64,000 nt of DNA from Amblyomma americanum (Eukaryota > Arthropoda > Arachnida > Ixodida > Ixodidae). The stretch lies in contig NC_135500.1 of assembly GCF_052857255.1 (NCBI RefSeq), positions 54,709,272-54,773,271 of the forward strand, given 5' to 3'. The notes under the pieces were generated by a model. The model saw only the letters and a program-made list of their open reading frames with translations. It did not search any database and was not told the origin of the DNA. Of the stretch, positions 1-10,545 are shown piece by piece. A program made the translations under genes and the position numbers. The first letter of the stretch is position 1; each line of letters starts with the position of its first letter.

Positions 1-1326
1 ATGCTCGATTCTCTCCATATTAAACTTCCTTATGTCGGCTACCTTGCGCTTATTTATTAACTTTGATAGCTCTGTTAGTTCTATTCTATCGGTAGAGTTA
101 CACGCCCTCATGCTTTGGCGCTTCTTAATCAGATCTTTCGTCACCTGAGATAGCTTCCCGGTATCCTTTCGAACTGTCCTACCGCCTACTTCTACTGCGC
201 ACTCCGTAATTATTGATGTCAGATTATCGTGAATTGAATGAACATCAAGATAGTCTTCCTCAGTTAAAGCCGAATATCTGTTTTGCAGCGCTATCCTAAA
301 CTCTTGTGCTTTCCCTCTTACGGCTAACTCGTTAATGGTCTTCTTCTTCACTAGCTTCTTCTGTTCCCTCTTCAAGTCTAAGCTAATTGTAGACCTTACC
401 ATTCTGTGGTCGCTACAACGCACCTTTCCAAGGACGGCCACATCCTGAATGATGCCAGGTTTAGCGCAAAGTATGAAGTCGATTTCATTTTCAGTTTCAC
501 CATTGGGGCTCTTCCAGGTCCACTTCCTGTTCTCTCGTTTGCGGAAGAAGGTATTCATGATCCGTAAATTATTTCTATCCGCGAATTCGATTAATAGCTC
601 TCCCCTGCTATTTCTAGTGCCTATCCCATAGTCACATACCGCGTGGTCGTCAGCCTGCTTCTTGGCCACCTTCGCATTGAAGTCGCCCATCAGTACAGTG
701 TACTGCGATTTTGCTTTATTCATTGCCGATTCTACGTCCTCATAAATACTTTCAACGGTCTGGTCATTATGGCTGGATGTGGGTGCGTAGGCCTGCACTA
801 CTTTCAGCTTGTACCTCCTATTCAGCCTTATTACTATAGCTGCTACCCTCTCGTCAATACTATAGAACTCCTCTACGTTGCCAGCTATATCCTTAATAAT
901 GAGGAATCCCACACCTAGTTCTCGTCTATCCTCTAATCCGCGATAGCACAGTATGTGTCCGTCCTTTAGTACTGTATACGCCCCACCTGTCCTCCTAACT
1001 TCGCTAAGCCCTATCATATCCCATTTAATTCCCGCTAGTTCCTCGAACAGCACTGCTAGGCTAGCCTCACTAGATAAAGTTCTAGCGTTAAACGTTGTCA
1101 GGTTCAGATTCCAATGGCGGCCTGTCCGGAGCCAGAGATTCTTAGTACCCACCGCTGCGTCACAGGTCTGACCGCCGCCGTGGTCAGTTGCTCCGCAGCC
1201 GCTGGGGACTGACCGCCGAGGGTTAATTGGTTTGATCATAGAAGGTTGTAGCCAAGTACTACACCAGGGTGGCCAAATCCTGCTCTGGTGAGAGAGTGCT
1301 TTGTCGGTTCTGGTCACCGAGTTCAT
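1..1326 (-). CDS. RTE LINE polyprotein, N-terminal endonuclease part (partial)
   Basis: An ATG at 1326-1324 on the minus strand opens a frame that stays free of stops for 442 codons to the window edge. An in-frame TAA lies about seven codons upstream, and a second possible ATG is at 1239. The endonuclease signature is clear: TFNARTL near the start, GLSEVRR, QAYAPTS, the catalytic MGDFNAKV (around 680-700), then WTW and the C-terminal CSDHRMV motif around 400-420. A basic linker leading towards RT follows (VTKDLIKKR). In the family this enzyme nicks target DNA for target-primed reverse transcription. The absence of any stop or frameshift over 1.3 kb suggests a recently active copy. It has no Shine-Dalgarno or operon context, as expected for a eukaryotic LINE. 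Confidence 0.85.
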   Translation of the reverse strand, partial: MNSVTRTDKALSHQSRIWPPWCSTWLQPSMIKPINPRRSVPSGCGATDHGGGQTCDAAVGTKNLWLRTGRHWNLNLTTFNARTLSSEASLAVLFEELAGIKWDMIGLSEVRRTGGAYTVLKDGHILCYRGLEDRRELGVGFLIIKDIAGNVEEFYSIDERVAAIVIRLNRRYKLKVVQAYAPTSSHNDQTVESIYEDVESAMNKAKSQYTVLMGDFNAKVAKKQADDHAVCDYGIGTRNSRGELLIEFADRNNLRIMNTFFRKRENRKWTWKSPNGETENEIDFILCAKPGIIQDVAVLGKVRCSDHRMVRSTISLDLKREQKKLVKKKTINELAVRGKAQEFRIALQNRYSALTEEDYLDVHSIHDNLTSIITECAVEVGGRTVRKDTGKLSQVTKDLIKKRQSMRACNSTDRIELTELSKLINKRKVADIRKFNMERIEH

Positions 1327-1382
1327 GCCGCACTCCAGGCCTGGTTATGCAATTCCATCAACACGCGGATTTATTTTTGAAA

Positions 1383-1472
1383 CCCGGTGGAGAATTGCGC
1401 GGCACCAGGATTTAACCTCGGTCCTCTTGCACGCGAGGCGGACGTTCTACCTCTACGCCATCGCTGCATTAC
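1383..1472 (-). promoter_or_regulatory. tRNA-like leader of the RTE LINE (pol III-type boxes)
   Basis: On the minus strand the first 90 bases of the element resemble a degenerate tRNA. A TGGCGTAGAGG stretch at 1450-1460 fits an A box (TRGYNNANNNG). GGTTAAATCC at 1408-1417 is a slightly decayed B box (GGTTCGANNCC). The spacing is tRNA-like. It directly precedes the LINE 5' region, so it could act as an internal RNA polymerase III promoter or mark a SINE/LINE fusion. Promoter function is inference. Confidence 0.55.
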
Positions 1473-1800
1473 CCCTCGTAGATACTGGTGCCGAATTCTC
1501 GGTTTTGAGTCGTGGTCTTGCTACTCTCTTGAGAAAATTGCGGACACTATGGAACGGCACATAAATACGGACAGCTGGCGGCCATGCGGTGATGTCTCTC
1601 GACGTCTGCACCGCTAGGATACCGATTCGCGTTATGATCTTCACTGGCTGCTTCTCTGTGCTGGCTCAGTGCTCGAAGAACCTGATCTTCGGCCTCCATT
1701 TTCTTCGCGAAAATGGTGCTATCATCGATCTCCGTCCAGTGCAGCATAGCTGAGGACAGTGAGCCAGGCAGGGTAGTTTTTGGTGCGTCCGATGACCACA
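1473..1800 (+). pseudogene. Retropepsin fragment of a Gypsy-like element
   Basis: The plus strand reads LVDTGAEFSVL at about 1477-1510, the retropepsin active-site motif with its DTG triad. After a frameshift near 1600 it continues with a second typical block ending CSKNLIFGLHFLRENGA (about 1655-1720). That block corresponds to the hydrophobic flap/dimer region (usual form LILGxDFL) of Ty3/Gypsy proteases. No gag or RT follows. It is a relic, apparently broken by the RTE insertion on its left. Confidence 0.7.
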
Positions 1801-1860
1801 TCACTCTACCACCGCATTCATCAATGCATTCATCACGCTACATAGAGACAAGGTATAAAG

Positions 1861-2094
1861 TTTGGTTTGGTTAATGGGGCTTTAACGTCATAAAGCGACT
1901 CCGGCTATGAGAGACGCCGTAGTGAAGGGCTCCGCGAATTTCTACCACTTGGGGTTCTTTAACGTGCACTGAGATCGCACAGTACACGGGCCTCTAGAAT
2001 TTCGCCCCCATCGGAATACTACCGCCGCGGCCGGGAGCTAACTCGCGTCTTTCGGGCCAGCAGCCGAGCGCCATAACTACTGAGCCACTGCGTG
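1861..2094 (-). repeat. tRNA-derived SINE, type 1
   Basis: The tRNA-related head lies at the right (about 2030-2094): read on the minus strand it carries a SINE-type A box near 2080-2090 and a decayed B box near 2035-2040. The central core contains the bases TTCTTTAACGTGCACTGA. The left end has a GGTTTGGTTTGG tract, which would be the 3' tail. The same structure recurs at 44148-44378, and a head-only piece lies at 58738-58826. Confidence 0.75.
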
Positions 2095-2639
2095 GGTAGA
2101 GAAGATATTAAGGGATGCATATATGACGCAGTCACAGTGTGCCTTGTAGCTTTGCCAGTGTTGTGGGAAAGTGCCACTGTTGAGCATAGATTGGGGTCAC
2201 TTGCCTTTGCTGTATTCCACTCGCTGTCATTAATTTGCCATGCAGTGCGCAAAAATATTAACGCTTACGCTATGCTACCATTTGATGGGCCCTGTACCTA
2301 TTCAACTTCTGCGCCAAGAACGTTTTGGGCTTGGATAATGGGCAGTGTTCTCATTATACTTTGATATGCTCGTTTTTATCATGCTTATGGACTTTGGCCC
2401 TCACTGTACATCAAATTTGGTTCACCAAAGAGTGCCTCTTGTAGTTATGTAATGATTAATAGAAACGTTTTCACCACTTGCTAAAACATTAGCACCTCTT
2501 TTTGGGCTAGTTAGTGCATACTTGAATTGGTGAAACAAATTAGCACCAAACCATGCACAACACAAGAAAGATTGAAGATGAGACGCAAGCGCTGTAGCAC
2601 TTACGTCTTCAGGCACGGGCCCCTTGTATGGTGTGGCGC
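2095..2639. other. Unassigned sequence
   Basis: No family recognised. A minus-strand open frame at 2422-2727 (101 codons) and a plus frame at 2092-2364 show no motif and probably arise by chance. The region may hold the 5' part of the I-group LINE that becomes recognisable from about 2640. Confidence 0.3.
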
Positions 2640-3503
2640 TAATTTTTTTCTCTAATTCACTTGATAAAAGAAGTTTCCTTTTGCTGGGCAGCTGAACTTG
2701 TAATTTCATTGTAGCCTCAGTGACCATGGTGCCTTTAGCTTCAGATATCTATTCCTGGGATATCCCTCCAATGTCAGCTCTTGCCAACGAGCACAGTGGC
2801 AGCACAGAGGCATTGGCAGCACGAGCCCTAATTTCTGACAAAGTAATAACTGTATGTTCGGTATATATCCCACCAGATCATCGCCTGTCCATTGACGAAA
2901 TTGAAAAAAACTTACTGACCAGCTTGCGGAGCCGTTCCTGTTGGTTGGCGATTTAGATGCACACCACTCATTATTGAGAATGCTAGAACCGATTCTTGAG
3001 GTGCTCTAATTGTCGTCTGGCTCATGGTTACTGAGTAGTAGAGAACCAACACACTTTAATGCAACACACAACTCATACACAGTGATAGACCTTACTATTG
3101 GCTCTCCATTGCTCCTGGCAGCTACTGAGTGGGCTGTTATTGATAACCTCTGCGGAAGGGATTATTTCCCCGTTTCCTAAAATACGCGGCAAATATAAGT
3201 CTCAGAGGAAAAAATTCCAGGAAGTTTAAAGAATGGATTACTGTCTGGAAGTTGTTAGAGAAACTCCCATCATTGCCCTCTTCATCAATTATAGACATAG
3301 GTATAGATGAACCTCAATCCTTGATCACACTGCTTATTATGGACGCTGCACAGAGATTCATTCCACAGACATCTAGTAAAATACAAAACAAATGAAAACC
3401 ATTGTAAAATGCACAGTGCACGCAAGGCCGTCAGAACCAAAGTAATGCATGGTGGAAATTTCGCCGTTATCTTACAGCTGACAACGTAATAAACTTTAAG
3501 TGA
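2640..3503 (+). pseudogene. I-group LINE, endonuclease portion
   Basis: The translation around 2840-3190 gives VITVCSVYIPPDH, then, in a shifted frame, EPFLLVGDLDAHHSLL, the GDFNAHH catalytic block of I/Jockey-type endonucleases. HFNATHNSYTVIDLTI follows, with the second-Asp region (SxxSxIDLT). Stops and at least one frameshift are present. The piece ends with TADNVINFK at about 3475-3500, where the P-superfamily transposon interrupts it. The RT part resumes at 7606, so both pieces are one insertion. Confidence 0.8.
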
Positions 3504-3511
3504 GCAAGTGT

Positions 3512-3552
3512 CACGGCCGCTCAATGGAAACGCACTTGATGCGGCCCCTCGC
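3512..3552 (+). repeat. Left TIR of P-superfamily element
   Basis: It begins CACGGCCGCTCAATGG. Against the reverse complement of the right end it matches at roughly 33 of 41 positions, including a second conserved block TGCGGCCC. Confidence 0.8.
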
Positions 3553-3781
3553 GCCGCGCCGATTTTATTTGGCAAGAGCGTGATGAGAGAGTTTACAGTT
3601 TTCGCCGTAGGGGCGCCACTGCTTCTGGACGCTTTGCAGGGGGGAGTGCACCCGAGCACCGCAGAACCTGTGGGTCTCACGCGTCGCAGCGTGTTTATTT
3701 TAGATTTCCTACTGCTGTATTAGATTTGCGCACGTGTGTGATCGTGTACGGTGCGAACAGTTTTTTTAGCACATGCGGCGC

Positions 3782-6382
3782 CATGCTGCGCAACTGCTGT
3801 GTGCCGCTGTGCAGCACCAACGTTAGTAAAAATCCGATATCATGAATTTTCGTGCGGTCCTCAACGGCGGACAGCATGGTTGAAGAACATTTCCCGGGAA
3901 GCCCGGGTGGAAGAGGCACCAGGTGGGAGCCATGTGATAAATCACTGTTATGCTGGTTGCACTTTACGGACGCGGACTACAAGAAACAAACGAAACTGAA
4001 GACTTTACTTCCGGTAGCGGTTCCGACTATGTTTCCGAACTACTCGAATTACATTCAAAAAGAATGTGAACACAGAAGAAAGAAGAGGCCATGAATTGAC
4101 TGCTCTGCTGACTGCACGGCGAAAAAAAAAACAGCCCAATTATGAGTGGAAATGAGCTTTGTGCAGAGGCATGCACAGGAGTTTCTAGTGAAAGTGCCTT
4201 GTTAGTCGGGAATACATACCAGCCCTCATTAGAAGCCAGCAGCGATAATTCTGCGCTGGTTGATAAAACTTGTCAGACAACAATCAGTATTGCGAAAGTG
4301 ATAGATGATGCAAAGAAGACTGAGCGCTGGCTGAAAATGAAAATAGCTCGTCAGTGTAAAGCACTACAAAAGATGCAAGCCGGGCACGCAAATAAAGCAA
4401 CGTTTGCAATGGTACGAAGTAAACAAGGAGATTCAAGATTTCAAGGAGGTAATCAAATGATCCGAAGCCGGGGACAAAACCGCTCTCTTAATTAAAAATC
4501 AGGTTGCTAAATGCTGCAAGCAAACATCAGTGTACAATGAACGTGCCTTGAGAGAGTGTGTGTTACGGAAAACGTGCTCAGGCAAGGACTATGAGCAAGT
4601 TCGCTCGAGAAGCCTTTTCAAGCTAACGTGTCGTACCACACTACAGAAATGTATGGGCCATTCAACAGGAGGGGTTGGAGTCACATGCTTCATCACAGAA
4701 CGTCTTCTGTTAAGTACGAAAGCCTGATTGTGCCGCGAGATGCTTTCTGCTCACTCATCATCGATGAAATGGCGATTGCACAAAAAGTGATCTATGACTG
4801 AGATGTTTACAAGGGTTTTGGCCTAATAGACATCGGCTCTGCAGAGCATGTTACAACAATGGCAACAGGGCCCTCAGGTGGCAAATCGCCTGCTGTGCTT
4901 TGTTTTAAGATGGTTGTCGACACGTTATACCAGTGGGCTATTTTTTCACCCACTGCCTGAAAAATGACAAGCTTCATTCTATGACTATGGAAGTAATGAA
5001 AACAATGGAAGAAGCTGGTTTTCGTGATGACAGAATAGTGACGGACAACCATCAACCTAATGTTGCCCTATTCAGACGCCTTTCAGAGGATGGTGTACTT
5101 GCCCACGTTGTACCTCACCCTTTTCAGGAAGGTGATGCACTCTTCTTGTCCTTTGATCCAAAGCATTTAATCAAGAATCTCCGCAACTTCCTAGAAAAGG
5201 AAATGGTAGATGAAGGGCAAGCCATTCGAGGTGGACTCTACCTATGTAAACACCTCATTAAGCCCTTAAGGTTCCTTACACGAGGTCATGTTGAACCAAA
5301 CAACCTCGAAAAAATAGAAGTGCGCGGGGCCGTGCAAATATTTTCTCCACCTGTTGTTGCCACTCTCCAATACCTTCAAGAAAACTCACAGTGCCACATG
5401 GATGCGTCTGAATTCCAAGACTGCTCTGCAACAATCACCTTTATTAGGATAATAGCAAAGTAGTACGCTCTCCACAACATCGCTTCAGTGAAGCCACGGA
5501 GAGAGCTGGAAGAACCATTCGCTGTATTTGACGACGAAAGACTGTCTTGGTTAAGAGTTGAACTTCGTGTGCTATGTTGAGGACATTCAGATACAAGGCG
5601 GCAGGTCCAAACGAAAACTCACCAAGGAGACATACGAAGCTACGCTCTTGACAAGGTCAACAGTGGCACTAATTGAGTACCTCCTGGATGACGTCAAGAA
5701 AGTGTCTTCTCAGTGGAGTCTTCCACATCCATTCTATTGCATTTGATTTGTCTGAATTTCCTGTATTACAGCTTCCGCTGTGTCCTGACACAAGCTCTTA
5801 ACAGCGATCCTGTTAATTCGCTCTTCAGCAGCCTGAGACAATTCAGTGGTGGAAAGACATGGTCGACGAATGGGCCTCAGTGTTCGCATCAGAAAAACTG
5901 CTGAAGGTACCATCTGTTTAAAAGAAAATTAGGCAGGTGAGGAGTTGCATATTTTGCTATTCTTTATGCAGGTTGGAATCCTGCAAGCAGCAAAGGCAGC
6001 AAATGCTCCCATGAACTCCGAAACAAAGCAGCTGTTAAACTTCCCATCCAGGATGGTGAAACTTGCGCCTTGCCAGCTGCCATCTCATCTGCAGCCAAGG
6101 AGCTGTCGAGTAAGGTTGAATTCACCCCTATGTGGAGTGAACCGGCAGCTGATATAGAGTTGGCACCAATTGCATACCGGGCCGGTTACGTTGCATGCGC
6201 ATTTGAGGAACAGGTACAGTTGGTTTACGAGATTAAAAAATTGAATTAGGCCTGCATTTATTTGTCCTTTGTTTAGACGAATAATTCAAACACACACACA
6301 CACACGCACGCACGCGCACGCACGCACGCACGCACACACACACGCACATATATATATATATATCAGTTTATATATCATCCAG

Positions 6383-6460
<78 letters not shown>

Positions 6461-6707
6461 TGAAATATGCCTCAGTTCTTTTAATACCGTTTCTTGTTGT
6501 TATGCTCGTTTTCAGGTGGGTTGTGATTCCTGCAAACTCATTCAAGCAGAGAGGCCATCTAGAGCAATTTATGAATATATATGCAACGTTGACAATGGAC
6601 GACTGAGGTACGCAACAATGGAAGCAGTTCGCCTCAGTAAGCTTGTATGCACTATGCACCTTCTTCACCAAGGTCATGAAGTGCACGGACGTGAGACGAA
6701 CCAGTAG
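3782..6707 (+). pseudogene. THAP9/P-element-like transposase, decayed
   Basis: An ATG at 3782 opens a THAP zinc finger: CCVPLC for the first Cys pair, a W/RR block, then CWLHFTDADY (C-x2-H) near 3950-3975 and AVPTMFP near 4015. THAP fingers bind the element's ends. The catalytic part follows: CRTTLQKCMG (about 4630), IIDEMAI (about 4755), HVVPHPF, FDPKHLIKNLRN (about 5155-5190), LTKETYEA (about 5620) and SDPVNSLFSSLRQFSGG (about 5790-5850), all in the order seen in P/THAP9 transposases. Breaks include a frameshift inside the THAP domain, TGA at 4799, a frameshift near 4940 and TAG at 5461. Intron-like gaps lie at about 5894-5970 and 6212-6515 (GT...AG, the latter holding a TA microsatellite), with a last exon at 6516-6707. 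Confidence 0.85.
6288..6459. repeat. CA/CGCA/TA microsatellite
   Basis: A CA-rich, then CGCA-rich tract (6288-6347) is followed by a long TA tract (6348-6459, interrupted once). It sits in the presumed last intron of the transposase. Open frames that read it as repeated Tyr-Ile are artefacts. Confidence 0.95.
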
Positions 6708-7556
6708 GCTATGCAACACCTTGACGTCCGCAATACTTCCTCATTTCACACATTGTCCGGCATTGACTTGTCAAAAAGAGGTTCGCAATCGCGCTAAGGA
6801 CTGTTACTGTGTATTTTGGAGCAAGCTCATAAGACCGTTGCTTACGAACTGTGCTAGCGACCTGAATTCGACCGTGGAAAAAAAATTGCTTACACATAAA
6901 GCTCTGCGCTTTTAGAAGGAAAGTTCTGCGCTTGTAAAGCTTTCAGATTCTGTGTACATGAACTTTGAAATGAAAAGAACTACACTCAACCTGCTCACTT
7001 CTGGTTGTCTTGTTTTCTTTTCGACCATTGCTAGTAGTGCTCACTTGCAAAATATTTCCCGCGTATACCCGTGAACCGCCTTAACTATAATGCTGTAAAA
7101 TTCTGCGTGTCCAGAAATTGACAACAGCGTTAATGATTGGCTGTAATTGTGAACCAGACCCGTCATATTTCGGACTTCTTAAAACAAGCATTCTTATGCT
7201 AACCAGGTAATATATGCAACAGGTTAATATCGCGTATATCCGTCTTCATGTGTGTCGAACGCGATTTACTGAGTAGGCGAGCACTCGAAGAAGCGCACCT
7301 AACAAAGGTGCCTTCCGACGCAAACTGTCGCTGACAAGTGCAGCGATGCTGACGTACTGCCATCAGTAGCAATTCACCAGTTGGCATTACCATTCATATT
7401 TTGTGAAACACAGCTACACAGCTTTTCATCGCAACAAATAAAGCGCTGGCTGCGCGGCGGCTTCAGGCGGAGAGCACAGCTCTTTGCCTTCAACTGAGCT
7501 GTTGCGCTGCTGCGGTGGTGATGGGAACTAGGCGCGGCACGCCTCTGCCGGCCGAA
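6708..7556. other. 3' noncoding part of P-superfamily element
   Basis: No coding motif or repeat family was recognised between the end of the transposase exon and the right TIR. The open frames here are short and on conflicting strands. Confidence 0.5.
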
Positions 7557-7597
7557 GCGACGGGCCGCACCAATCGCACTGCCACTGAGCGGCCGTG
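7557..7597 (-). repeat. Right TIR of P-superfamily element
   Basis: The reverse complement begins CACGGCCGCTCAGTGG and mirrors the left TIR. It ends at 7597, directly before the right copy of the target duplication and the resumed LINE. Confidence 0.8.
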
Positions 7598-7605
7598 GAA
7601 GTGTA

Positions 7606-9975
7606 CTCGGCATATATCTAAACGGTAAAGTTTGCGCTCATTTATCTCCTCTGTAAATGCTTTCGCAGGTACCCATAAAGAGGACAGCGGACTAAAAGCA
7701 ATTAAAGACAGTGCACATCTAGTACCTCTTGATAGCACTGCTGGCGACACATTGGAGCACCAAGCAGATGCACTAGGCAAACGCTTTGAATACAAGTTTA
7801 GCTCAACGTATTATACAGATTCCTTCTTGCGATACAAGCTAGCTGACGAGGGGAAACCTGTGATGAAAAGCTATCCGTTGGAGGATACAATAAACAGCCC
7901 ATTTACTTTACAAGTGTTGAAGGTTGCCTTAGGCACATGTTGTAACTCAACAGCAGCAGGCCCTGACAGGGTCACATATGGAAAGCTCAGGCTCCTGTAT
8001 GAAGAAATCCTTGAAACTGTCCTGTGCCTGCTTAATATGATATGGGCTGCTAGACATCTTCCAAAAGCCTTGAAATAATCAATTATTATCCCGGTATTAA
8101 AGCAAAGAAGCCACTCTGTGGCCAGTTGTGGGCCAATTGCCCTAAAAAGTTGTTTATGTAACCTCTTGAAACAAATGGCCACTCGTTACCGTGTGCATTT
8201 CCTTGAATTCAACGGTATTCTTGACCACCACCAAGCTGGATTTAGGACTAACTGGTCAACTACTCACTAGCTCGCTGCCTTCGAATCTTATGTTAGGAAT
8301 GCCTTTTCCACAAACAGCGCTGTTTTTCTGTTTTCTTTGACCTAGAGAACCACATGGCGCTATACATGGTGCTACCACATAACACTATGGTATCGTCCGT
8401 CACCTATTTATCTTTGGTATCGCAGGAAATATGCTGACCACCATTAAGAGTTATATGTATGAACGAACATTAAATATCCGTGTAGTGAATTCATCGCTTT
8501 CTTTATGTTGACTATATACAAATAAGCTACAAGTCATGCAATTTGTCCATCTGTGAACGGCAAATTCAGCTAAGAGTAAAAGTATTATTGTGGGCATACA
8601 AAAATGGATTTATTCTCATCTCTTAAATCACTGTCAGTGTACTTTTCACAAAAAAACATAGTGTTAGACCTAACCTAACATGACACTTCACAGGCAGAGT
8701 ATTGCTGTCCAAAAAGAGCACAAATTCCTTGGTATCGTAGTCAACGAAAAGATGACATTCCTCGAACATATTAAGCAGTTAAGACTTAAATGCATGAAAT
8801 GAATGAACCGTCTAAAGATCCTGTCCCACCAGTCTGGGTGTACAGATCGAGACTGCATGCTGTCTTCTAAATAACGTAGTTCTATCACGTGTAGACGATG
8901 ACTCAGGAGTATATGAGTCAGCGCGAAAAAGCAACTCAAAAATGCTCGACGCAATGTATAAACTTGGCCTGCGGTTGGCTACTGGTGCTTTGTGTACAAG
9001 CCCAATTGCAGTTTGTACGTTTAGGCCGACTGACTGTCATTTGAACGACGGCGGAAGTATAGAATTATAGCATACACTACTTCGGTATTATCTCATGCTG
9101 ACACTCTATGCAACGCGCTATTGCAGAACTCAACCAGTACGCTGCTGTTATCAAACCGACCGTCTGAAAACCCCACCTTTACCCATAAGAGTCCCCACAT
9201 TTGTCCAAGACATGAACATACCGGTATCCAATATTCTGACGAGTTCTAAGGACATAACTGCTTCCCGGCAAGTGCACCCAATTGACTGTGGCACATCTTT
9301 TCCAGACGTTGGCAAGCATTGGTCACCAATTTTCATAAAACAGCACTTCGTGTCCCTACAAGCAAAATATCAGTGCACAGAATTTCACGCTGATGCCTCA
9401 AATAATTCCTCAGTTTCGTGTGCAGTTCACAGCTGTCAATTTTCCGAAACAAAAAAAAGAATAGGGACACTAGGATATATACTGCAGAATGTGATAGTAT
9501 CCTGTTGGCTGTTAGATCTATCCTGCAAAGGAAACTCCCAACCTCTGTTATTTGTTCAGAAACTTTAAATATGGTTATCGCCCTCTCCTGTGAAAAACCC
9601 TACAAAAACCCTGTAATGAATTCGCTCCTGAAATGTCTCATGTCTGCACACACGTTGAACTTCAAAAATTATAATATGCTAGGTACCAGGTCACTGTGGC
9701 ATAGATGGAATTGAGGAAGTTGATAGGCTTGCTGCGTCAGCTACCGACGTGAGTTATATCGATGTAAACCAACTTCAATTCCATGACCTCAGGCCTCATA
9801 TTAGGACTGCACTCCGTAAAGAGTGGTAGCAGGATTGGGACAAAGAAACAGTACGCGCAATAACAGCAATGATTGGAAGGTATGCCACAGAAAAACAAAA
9901 TAGATTCAAAGAAATTGCTCTCTGGAGACGGAGGATAGCCCATACATACATCCCACAATCACATCTTTTAAAAGG
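7606..9975 (+). pseudogene. I-group LINE, RT and RNase H portion
   Basis: This is the continuation of 2640-3503. A frame from 7632 gives AAGPDRVTYGKL (about 7950-7985) and then, after stops, ASCGPIALKSCLCNLL (about 8120-8165) and DHHQAGFRTNWSTT, the RT fingers motifs of I-type LINEs. The RT catalytic region around 8400-8700 is too decayed to read. An RNase H domain follows: EFHADASN near 9380, IYTAECDSILLAV near 9475-9510, and the closing residues EEVDRLAASATD near 9720-9750. The frame trails into ALWRRRIAHTYIPQSHLLKG and stops abruptly near 9975 without the usual C-terminal zinc motif, so the 3' end was lost. Confidence 0.8.
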
Positions 9976-10463
9976 TACAGTGTGAGATGTGCGCACGAAA
10001 TCGTCGGGGTATTTTTGATCGCGGCGCGTCCACTGTGGTGCGTCGTTAGCGGAGCGCTGCATGTGCAGCCCAGTGTTGCACGTGCGCGCGTGCGAATGAT
10101 GTGTGCGAGGCGATGGCGACAAAGTGCGTGGTGAGCACGAGGAGCGGGGAGCTGACGTGTCAGTAAACCGAGTTGTAAATGAAGACAGCGCAGCGGAGAT
10201 CGGGTGAGTCAAGCGTGGAGGCGGCAGCCGTCGGACGTTGGGTCCGTGCTGCCGTGGTCCTCCCTTGGATCACCGACGCAAGCCTCCTGCGTTCCTTGCC
10301 AGCGTGCAGGTGGAAGCCGATGGACTGAGAGTCCGTGATGCCGAGAGGCATCCTCGGATAGCCTGCTTTAAGCCTCCGACGTTTCGGGACGTCATCGACG
10401 TGACCTGGCTACCTTTTTCCTGCTGCAGCGAAATTCTCCAGGTCCTTGACGGGAGACCACTGG
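9976..10463. other. Unassigned GC-rich sequence
   Basis: GC-rich and without a recognisable frame or repeat family. It begins exactly where the LINE reading stops, so it is probably another insertion whose type I cannot name. Confidence 0.3.
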
Positions 10464-10545
10464 CTAGGGGCGTAGCCAGGGGGACGGGGCTGATGGGGCT
10501 TCAGCCCCCTCCTCCCCTCTCCCCTCCTGAAATTTTTTCGAACTG
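10464..10545. repeat. Possible DNA-transposon end motif
   Basis: The stretch GGGGCGTAGCCAGGGGG (10468-10484) is followed by an imperfect hairpin GGGGCTTCAGCCCC (10496-10509). It resembles terminal sequences often seen on DNA transposons of invertebrates. No partner end was found in the window, so the assignment is weak. Confidence 0.3.

Larger units (their letters stand above)
1..1472 (-). mobile_element. RTE-clade LINE, 5'-complete half running off left edge
   Basis: Reading the minus strand from about 1472 towards 1 gives a tRNA-like leader, a short 5' region and one long open frame with an apurinic-type endonuclease. The element abuts, at its 5' end, a Gypsy-type protease remnant on the plus strand, so it probably inserted into that remnant. 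The RT half would lie left of the window. Other RTE pieces in the window (11686-13140, 27598-27792, 30396-31100) are 3' fragments, as expected for 5'-truncated LINE copies, so this 5'-complete copy is the exception. RTE assignment rests on the endonuclease style and on close similarity in style to the RTE RT at 11.7 kb; it is inference. Confidence 0.8.
3512..7597 (+). mobile_element. P-superfamily (THAP) DNA transposon, 4.1 kb, nested in LINE
   Basis: Inverted repeats of about 41 bp bound the element, starting CACGGCCGCTCA at both outer ends. The flanks carry an 8-bp near-duplication: 3504-3511 gcaagtgt and 7597-7604 ggaagtgt (7 of 8; alignment with the TIR edge shifts by one base). Eight-base duplications are usual for P elements. 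The interior encodes a decayed THAP/P-type transposase, and the LINE reading continues on both sides. The element is immobile as it stands, since the transposase is broken. Confidence 0.85.

Noticed and set aside
1473..1800. Host aspartic protease
   Set aside because: DTGAEF and the LIFGLHFL block belong to retropepsins, and the copy is frameshifted; it is a Gypsy relic.
6269..6719. Frames reading TA and CA tracts as Tyr-Ile or Thr-His repeats
   Set aside because: They are translations of a microsatellite in a presumed intron.
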